Assembly (NCBI GenBank): GCA_002255905.1
Contig: NKIN01000005.1
Coordinates: forward strand, 186,001-250,000
Direction of reading: 5' to 3'
Source: Burkholderiales bacterium PBB1
GTDB taxonomy: Bacteria > Pseudomonadota > Gammaproteobacteria > Burkholderiales > Burkholderiaceae_C
Length of the DNA: 64,000 nt
The stretch's first letter is position 1; every line of letters begins with the position of its first letter. This document shows positions 59,342 through 64,000 of the stretch, one piece after another. The translations under genes were made by a program, and so were the position numbers. The notes beneath the pieces were generated by a model, which made no database searches, had not been told where the DNA came from, and saw only the letters and a list, made by a program, of their open reading frames with translations.

Positions 59342-60364
59342 ATGCGCATCTCGGTGATCGTCCCGTGTCGCAATGAGGCCAGCCACATTGAGGCGTTCCT
59401 CGATTCGGTGCTTGCGCAGCAGCTGCCGGCGATCCACGACGTGCTCGAAGTGGTTGTCGCCGATGGCATGAGCAACGACGGCACGCGCGCACTCATCGAC
59501 AAGCGCGCGAACGCTGACGGGCGATTGATGGTGGTCGATAACCCGGCCAGCATCACGTCGACGGCGCTCAACCTGGCGGCGGTGCGAGCCAGCGGCGAGA
59601 TCGTCGTGCGAATGGACGTGCACACCGTGTACTCGCCGGACTACGTGCGCGAATGTGTGCGAGCGTTGGCCGATACGGGCGCGACGTGTGTCGGTGGCGC
59701 TTGGCTGCCGGTGGGGCAGGGTTGGCCTCAGCAGGCGATCGCCCTCGCATTCAGCAGCCGCTTTGGTTCAGGTGGCGCGGCGTCGCGCCGCATCGATTTC
59801 AGCGGCCCGGTCGACACCGTCTACCTGGGGGCGTGGCGGCGCGAGGATCTACTTCGGCTCGGGGGGTTCGACGAGTCGCTGGTGCGCAACCAGGACGACG
59901 AGCTGAACCTGCGCATCGTGCGATCGGGCGGTGTCGTGTGGCAGAGCGCGTCCATCCGCTCGACCTACACCCCGCGAGCCTCATTCGTGGCGCTGTTTCG
60001 CCAGTTTTACCAATACGGTTACTGGAAGGTGCCGGTGATCCGCAAGCACCGGTTGCCAGCGTCGCCGCGCCATCTAGCGCCGTTCGTCTTCGTGGCTGGA
60101 CTCGCTGGGCTGACAGCCTTGACGCCATGGTCAACTCTGGCGCGTGCTGCACTGGCTACGGTGCTTGGTGTCTACGTGCTGACCGCACTCTTCAGCGGCG
60201 CAGCGCTTGCGCGTTCTCCGCATCGGCTGCGCGATGCGGCGGGCATCGCAGCGGCCATCGCTTGCATGCACCTGGGTTACGGCCTTGGCTTCGGCCATGC
60301 ACTGGTTGAATTGCTACTCCTGCGGCGCATGCCTGGTGCAGTGGCCACGCGCCTGACGCGCTGA
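59342..60364 (+). CDS. Glycosyltransferase family 2 (B), ExoA-like with membrane tail
   Basis: A 340-residue GT-A enzyme: ISVIVPCRNEASHIEAFLDS, VVVADGMSNDGTRALIDKRA, VRMDVHTVYSPDYVRECVRA (DxH in place of DxD), and NQDDELNLRIVRSGGVVWQS. Three hydrophobic helices at the C-terminus (LAPFVFVAGLAGLTALTPWS, ATVLGVYVLTALFSGAALA and GIAAAIACMHLGYGLG) anchor it to the inner membrane, as in ExoA of succinoglycan synthesis. ATG lies four bases after the previous stop. Confidence 0.9.
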   Translation: MRISVIVPCRNEASHIEAFLDSVLAQQLPAIHDVLEVVVADGMSNDGTRALIDKRANADGRLMVVDNPASITSTALNLAAVRASGEIVVRMDVHTVYSPDYVRECVRALADTGATCVGGAWLPVGQGWPQQAIALAFSSRFGSGGAASRRIDFSGPVDTVYLGAWRREDLLRLGGFDESLVRNQDDELNLRIVRSGGVVWQSASIRSTYTPRASFVALFRQFYQYGYWKVPVIRKHRLPASPRHLAPFVFVAGLAGLTALTPWSTLARAALATVLGVYVLTALFSGAALARSPHRLRDAAGIAAAIACMHLGYGLGFGHALVELLLLRRMPGAVATRLTR

Positions 60365-60375
60365 CAATTCGCCCT

Positions 60376-61095
60376 GTGACCACAACGCCCCAGCACAATG
60401 ACGAACCGATGGCGGTGGCGGAGCGCTATGCGCGCCGCGCTGCCAGCGGTATCGGCGCCGATCTGTACAGCCCGCTGCGTCCCGAGGTGACGCTGGCCCG
60501 CCAGCAGCGGCAGCGGGCCATGCTGGAACTGCTCTCGCGTCACGCGGCCCTACCGCTCGACCAACTGCGCGTGCTGGAAGTTGGTTGCGGCAGCGGCAGC
60601 AATTTGCTCGAGCTGGCCAGCCTTGGCTTCGATGCCAGCCGGCTGGTCGGCAACGAACTGCTGCCCGAGCGCGCGGCGACAGCGCGCGGCCAGTTGCCAG
60701 CCACCACGGTACTGCATGAAGGCGATGCCCTGGCGTTGCCTTTTGCCGACGGCAGCTTCGACCTCGTCTACCAATCGACGGTGTTCAGCTCGCTGCTCGA
60801 CAACGTGTTCCAGCAGCGGTTGGCCGACGCGATGTGGCGCTGGGTCGCGCCCGGCGGTGCGGTGCTCTGGTATGACTTCACCTACGACAATCCGCGCAAC
60901 CCAGACGTGCGTGGCGTGCCGTTGGCGCGGGTAAGGGCGCTGTTCCCCGGTGCGCGCATCGATGCACGGCGTGTCACGTTGGCGCCACCGATCAGCCGCC
61001 GCGCCGCACGCATTCATCCGAGTGTCTGCCAGGCGCTAAGCGCGCTGCCGTGGCTGCGCACCCACCTGCTCTGCTGGATCGGCAAACCCCGATGA
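60376..61095 (+). CDS. Class I SAM-dependent methyltransferase 4
   Basis: A 239-residue methyltransferase with [20 protein letters not shown] near residue 67, [16 protein letters not shown], and [20 protein letters not shown], a typical motif IV region. The C-terminal [17 protein letters not shown] is shared with methyltransferases in O-antigen loci. GTG 60376 is the longest start; ATG 60409 would remove 11 residues. Its stop overlaps the next ATG. Confidence 0.86.
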   Translation: MTTTPQHNDEPMAVAERYARRAASGIGADLYSPLRPEVTLARQQRQRAMLELLSRHAALPLDQLRVLEVGCGSGSNLLELASLGFDASRLVGNELLPERAATARGQLPATTVLHEGDALALPFADGSFDLVYQSTVFSSLLDNVFQQRLADAMWRWVAPGGAVLWYDFTYDNPRNPDVRGVPLARVRALFPGARIDARRVTLAPPISRRAARIHPSVCQALSALPWLRTHLLCWIGKPR

Positions 61096-62261
61096 CGACC
61101 ACGCCTTCAATCCCGTTCATCCCCTTCGCATTGCCCGACATCGGTGACGACGAGATCGCCGAAGTGGTGGAGACGCTGAAGTCGGGCTGGATCACCACCG
61201 GCCCGAAAACGCGCCGCTTCGAGCAGGATTTCAGTGCCTTCCTCGGCGATGCGGGCTTGCACGCGATGGCTGTCAACAGTGCCACCGCCGGCCTGCACCT
61301 GGCGCTGGAGGCTTCGGGCATCGGCCCGGGCGACGAGGTCATCACCACCACGCACACCTTCACCGCCACTGCCGAGGTGGTTCGCTACCTTGGCGCCGAC
61401 GTCGTGCTGGTCGACATCGACCCGGCCACCCTGTGTATCGATGTGGCGGCTGTCGAAGCGGCGATCACGCCCCGAACGAAAGCGGTGATGCCGGTGCACT
61501 ATGCCGGGCTCGCGGCTGACATGGCCACGCTGCTGCCACTGGCACGACGCCACGGCCTGAAGGTGATCGAGGACGCGGCCCACGCGTTGCCGACCACCTG
61601 TGGCGGCCAGCTCGTCGGCACGCTCGAGAGCGACGCCACGGTGTTCAGCTTTTATGCCAACAAGACCATGACCACTGGCGAGGGCGGCATGGTGGTGACG
61701 CGCGATGCGGCGCTGGCCAAGCGCATCCAGGTGATGCGGCTGCACGGCATCAACCGCGACGCCTTCGACCGGTTCACGGCGAAGGTGCCCAGCTGGTACT
61801 ACGAGGTCATCGCGCCTGGCTTCAAGTACAACCTGACCGACATCGCGTCGGCCATCGGCATCCATCAACTCAAGCGGGCGCACGCCTTCCAGCAGGCGCG
61901 CGCTGACATCGCTGCGCGTTACGACGCGGCCTTCGCTGATCTGCCGGTCATCACGCCACCGCAGCCGCTGCACGGTGACTCGCACGCTTGGCACCTGTAC
62001 GTGCTGCGCCTGGACGACGAGGCCAGGCTGACGCGCGATGAGTTGATCGAAGGCCTGTATGCCGCGGGCATCGGATGCAGCGTGCACTACATCCCGCTGC
62101 ACCTGCAGCCTTACTGGCGCGACCGCTACCAGTTGCAAGCACAACAGTTCCCGCACAGCCAGCACGCCTACGAGCGGATGCTGAGCCTGCCGCTGTACAC
62201 CCGCATGGGCCCGGCCGAGGTGCAGCGCGTGATCGACGCGGTGCGCGCGCTGCTCGGCTGA
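61092..62261 (+). CDS. DegT/DnrJ/EryC1 aminotransferase (B)
   Basis: A 389-residue PLP enzyme of the ArnB/Per group. The Schiff-base lysine is K191 in [16 protein letters not shown]. Supporting stretches are [54 protein letters not shown] and [20 protein letters not shown]. The FYxNKTxTTGEGGM wording is also that of GDP-perosamine synthase, so this gene competes with the DegT gene at 56299 for that role; PglE-type amination of UDP-4-keto sugars is another possibility given the dehydratase gene downstream. Confidence 0.9.
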   Translation: MTTTPSIPFIPFALPDIGDDEIAEVVETLKSGWITTGPKTRRFEQDFSAFLGDAGLHAMAVNSATAGLHLALEASGIGPGDEVITTTHTFTATAEVVRYLGADVVLVDIDPATLCIDVAAVEAAITPRTKAVMPVHYAGLAADMATLLPLARRHGLKVIEDAAHALPTTCGGQLVGTLESDATVFSFYANKTMTTGEGGMVVTRDAALAKRIQVMRLHGINRDAFDRFTAKVPSWYYEVIAPGFKYNLTDIASAIGIHQLKRAHAFQQARADIAARYDAAFADLPVITPPQPLHGDSHAWHLYVLRLDDEARLTRDELIEGLYAAGIGCSVHYIPLHLQPYWRDRYQLQAQQFPHSQHAYERMLSLPLYTRMGPAEVQRVIDAVRALLG

Positions 62262-62277
62262 TCGCTTCGACGCATCG

Positions 62278-62898
62278 ATGGCCAAACGGCTGTTCGATCT
62301 GTGCGCCTCCGGCCTGGGCCTGTGGCTGCTGAGTCCCCTGCTGCTGCTGATGGCGCTGGCGATCAAGCTGGACTCACCCGGGCCGGTGTTCTTTCGGCAG
62401 GTGCGTGTCGGGCGTCACGGCGTGGCGTTCCGCATCCACAAGTTCCGCACGATGACGAATCAGGACACCGATGCCGAGGCGGGCACACCCCAGCTCACGG
62501 TCGGGGTCGACCCCCGCATCACCCGCGTCGGCGCGCTGCTGCGTCGCACCAAGCTCGACGAGCTGGCCCAGCTGATCGATGTGTTCGTGGGCGACATGAG
62601 CCTGGTCGGACCGCGCCCGGAGGTGCCGCGCTACGTCGCGCTGTACCCACCGTCGCTGCGCGACAAGGTGCTCAGCGTGCGCCCCGGCATCACCGACCCC
62701 GCATCGCTGGCGTTCCGTGATGAATCGGCGCAGCTGGCGCGTGCGGTCGACCCCGAGCGCGCGTATGTCGAGGCGGTGATGCCTGCCAAGCTGCAGCTGT
62801 CGGCACGCTACGTCGACGAGGCCAGTTTCATGGGCGATTTGCAGCTGATCGCCGCCACGCTGCGCGCGTTGTGGACCGGTACGCCGACATCCCGATGA
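62278..62898 (+). CDS. Monotopic phosphoglycosyltransferase (WcaJ/PglC type)
   Basis: A 206-residue initiating enzyme that moves a sugar-1-phosphate from a UDP-sugar to undecaprenyl phosphate. It has a single re-entrant/anchoring helix (LGLWLLSPLLLLMALAIKLD), GPVFFRQVRVGRHGVAFRIH, KFRTM, the catalytic Asp-Glu pair in RRTKLDELAQLIDVF, and GDMSLVGPRPEVPRYV. This is the short, PglC-like form without the extra four helices of WcaJ. Together with the following dehydratase gene it suggests a bacillosamine-like or FucNAc-type first sugar. Confidence 0.93.
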   Translation: MAKRLFDLCASGLGLWLLSPLLLLMALAIKLDSPGPVFFRQVRVGRHGVAFRIHKFRTMTNQDTDAEAGTPQLTVGVDPRITRVGALLRRTKLDELAQLIDVFVGDMSLVGPRPEVPRYVALYPPSLRDKVLSVRPGITDPASLAFRDESAQLARAVDPERAYVEAVMPAKLQLSARYVDEASFMGDLQLIAATLRALWTGTPTSR

Positions 62899-62948
62899 CG
62901 GCGTCGTGCAGGGGTCTGCGTGCGACGGCGCCAACATAATCGCCCTCC

Positions 62949-64000
62949 ATGATCTGGCACCGCATCGATCGATTTCTGGCCCGCTGGCGTCCGCACCGCC
63001 GGCCGCTGACGTTGTTGATCGATGCCGTCGTGATCGCCGTCTGCTGGAATTTCACCTACCTGTTCCGGCTTGGCTTCGAGCGCTGGTGGAGCCAGCGACC
63101 CCCCTACGACGGCTGGGTGCTGCTGGGCGTCATCGTGACTTATCTGGCGGTGTTCACCGTCGCGGGTGTGCCCCGCGGCATGTGGCGCTTCTCGGGCTTC
63201 GGCGAGGTCAAGCGGCTGACCTGGTCTTGCGCCATCGCAGGTGCGCTGTGCGCCACGGGCGTGCTGATGTTGCAGCTTTACCAGGTACCGCGTGCGGTGC
63301 TGGCCTTGCATCCCATCGTCACCCTGATGGGGTTGTGCATGGTGCGCATCGCCTACCGCATGCTGTACGAGCACGCGCGTGCGCAGATCACCGGTGCGAA
63401 TGGCAAGCGCAGTGGCGATGTGCGCCGCGCCATCGTGATGGGTGCCGGTGAAGCCGCGCGGTTGCTGGTCGCCGGGCTTCCGCAGCAGGGCTGGACGGTG
63501 CTGGGGCTGCTCGACGACGATCCCGCCAAGCGCGGCGCGCGCATCTCCGGCGCGCCGGTGCTGGGGCGCTTCGACGAGCTGAGCGACCCACGCGTGATCG
63601 CCGGCGCCACGCACATCATCACGGCGCTGCCCAGCGCCACCGCGGCACAGCGTCGCCGGGCGATCGAGTTGGCCGCGGCCACCGCGCTGCCTGTGCTGAC
63701 GGTGCCCTCGGTCAGCGAGTTGCAATCGGGCAGCGCGCGCGTCGAGCGCATCCGTGCCATCGAGCCCGACGACCTGCTGGGCCGCGAGCCGGTGGTGCTC
63801 GACGAGGCCGGCATCGCCGAGTTGGTGTCGGGCAAGACGGTGCTGGTGACGGGTGCCGGCGGTTCGATCGGCAGCGAGCTGTGTCGGCAGATCGCCCGCT
63901 ACGGGCCATCGCGCCTCGTGCTTTACGAGTTGAGCGAGTTTGCGCTGTACCAGATCGAGCAGCAGCTGAGCGAACTGCACCCGGGCCTGCCGCTGGTGAG
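62949..64000 (+). CDS. Nucleotide-sugar 4,6-dehydratase of the CapD/PglF family (3' end outside window)
   Basis: The frame opens at ATG 62949 and runs off the end. It encodes four N-terminal helices (LLIDAVVIAVCWNFTYLFRL, VLLGVIVTYLAVFTVAG and others), a first Rossmann domain (IVMGAGEAARLLVAGLPQQG, VLGLLDDDPAKRG) and the start of a second one, KTVLVTGAGGSIGSELCRQI, the hallmark of membrane-bound UDP-GlcNAc 4,6-dehydratases. It would supply the 4-keto sugar for amination. At least 350 residues are visible; about 280 more are expected. Its nearest family is PglF/WbpM/CapD. Confidence 0.94.
   Translation, partial: MIWHRIDRFLARWRPHRRPLTLLIDAVVIAVCWNFTYLFRLGFERWWSQRPPYDGWVLLGVIVTYLAVFTVAGVPRGMWRFSGFGEVKRLTWSCAIAGALCATGVLMLQLYQVPRAVLALHPIVTLMGLCMVRIAYRMLYEHARAQITGANGKRSGDVRRAIVMGAGEAARLLVAGLPQQGWTVLGLLDDDPAKRGARISGAPVLGRFDELSDPRVIAGATHIITALPSATAAQRRRAIELAAATALPVLTVPSVSELQSGSARVERIRAIEPDDLLGREPVVLDEAGIAELVSGKTVLVTGAGGSIGSELCRQIARYGPSRLVLYELSEFALYQIEQQLSELHPGLPLV

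Overview
The window comes from a high-GC betaproteobacterium, most likely order Burkholderiales (Leptothrix/Rubrivivax/Sphaerotilus-type relatives). The main clue is the gene order DUF2244-coxB-coxA-small assembly protein-ctaG-DUF2970-coxC, then SURF1-(TlpA/SCO-like)-ctaA-ctaB-SCO1, then rpoH, which is typical of that group. It is ordinary chromosomal DNA: no rRNA, tRNA, CRISPR array, prophage or intact insertion sequence was seen.

Layout. 1-10.9 kb: the end of a BioC-like methyltransferase gene, then a complete aa3/caa3-type cytochrome c oxidase module with subunits I, II (fused to cytochrome c) and III, copper insertion proteins (CtaG, SCO1), SURF1 and the heme A pathway (CtaB, CtaA). 10.9-14.9 kb: rpoH (sigma-32) and a MASE1/CHASE hybrid histidine kinase on the minus strand; a perfect CIRCE operator lies over the probable rpoH promoter. 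15-17.4 kb: an MDR oxidoreductase and small proteins. 17-22.9 kb: a copper-handling cluster (Cys/His-rich secreted protein, TolC-type lipoprotein, Tat-exported multicopper oxidase, YHS-domain Cu P-type ATPase). 22.9-29.8 kb: a hydrolase gene relic, an AsmA-like protein, fumC, and a run of small envelope proteins with a PQQ-type sugar dehydrogenase. 29.8-34.0 kb: dabB-dabA, an inorganic carbon uptake complex, preceded by an AT-rich leader with a strong hairpin over the ribosome-binding region. 34-39.5 kb (minus): asmA-like, MOSC, EamA transporter and ychF, tightly packed. 39.5-49.6 kb: UbiH-like monooxygenase, dsbC, a photolyase-like flavoprotein with reordered domains, DUF3429, nei, an M61 peptidase, a DUF3108 protein, enoyl-CoA hydratase, and lysS (minus). 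49.8-64.0 kb: a surface polysaccharide cluster (acetyltransferase, gmd, Wzx flippase, three glycosyltransferases, four methyltransferases, a cupin, two DegT aminotransferases, an initiating phosphoglycosyltransferase, and a CapD/PglF-type dehydratase cut by the window end).

How they work together. The first 11 kb builds and metallates one respiratory oxidase. The copper cluster at 17-23 kb handles excess copper, but without adjacent RND pump genes. The 50-64 kb cluster would make GDP-6-deoxy-4-keto-mannose (Gmd), aminate it or a related keto sugar (DegT), methylate and assemble the repeat unit on a lipid carrier (PglC/WcaJ-type initiator plus glycosyltransferases) and flip it (Wzx). Many junctions there are ATGA overlaps, so most of it is probably translated as a coupled operon.

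The most notable observations are the CIRCE operator overlapping the rpoH promoter, the 13-bp hairpin in front of dabB, and the domain-reordered photolyase homologue. No clearly new multi-gene system was found.
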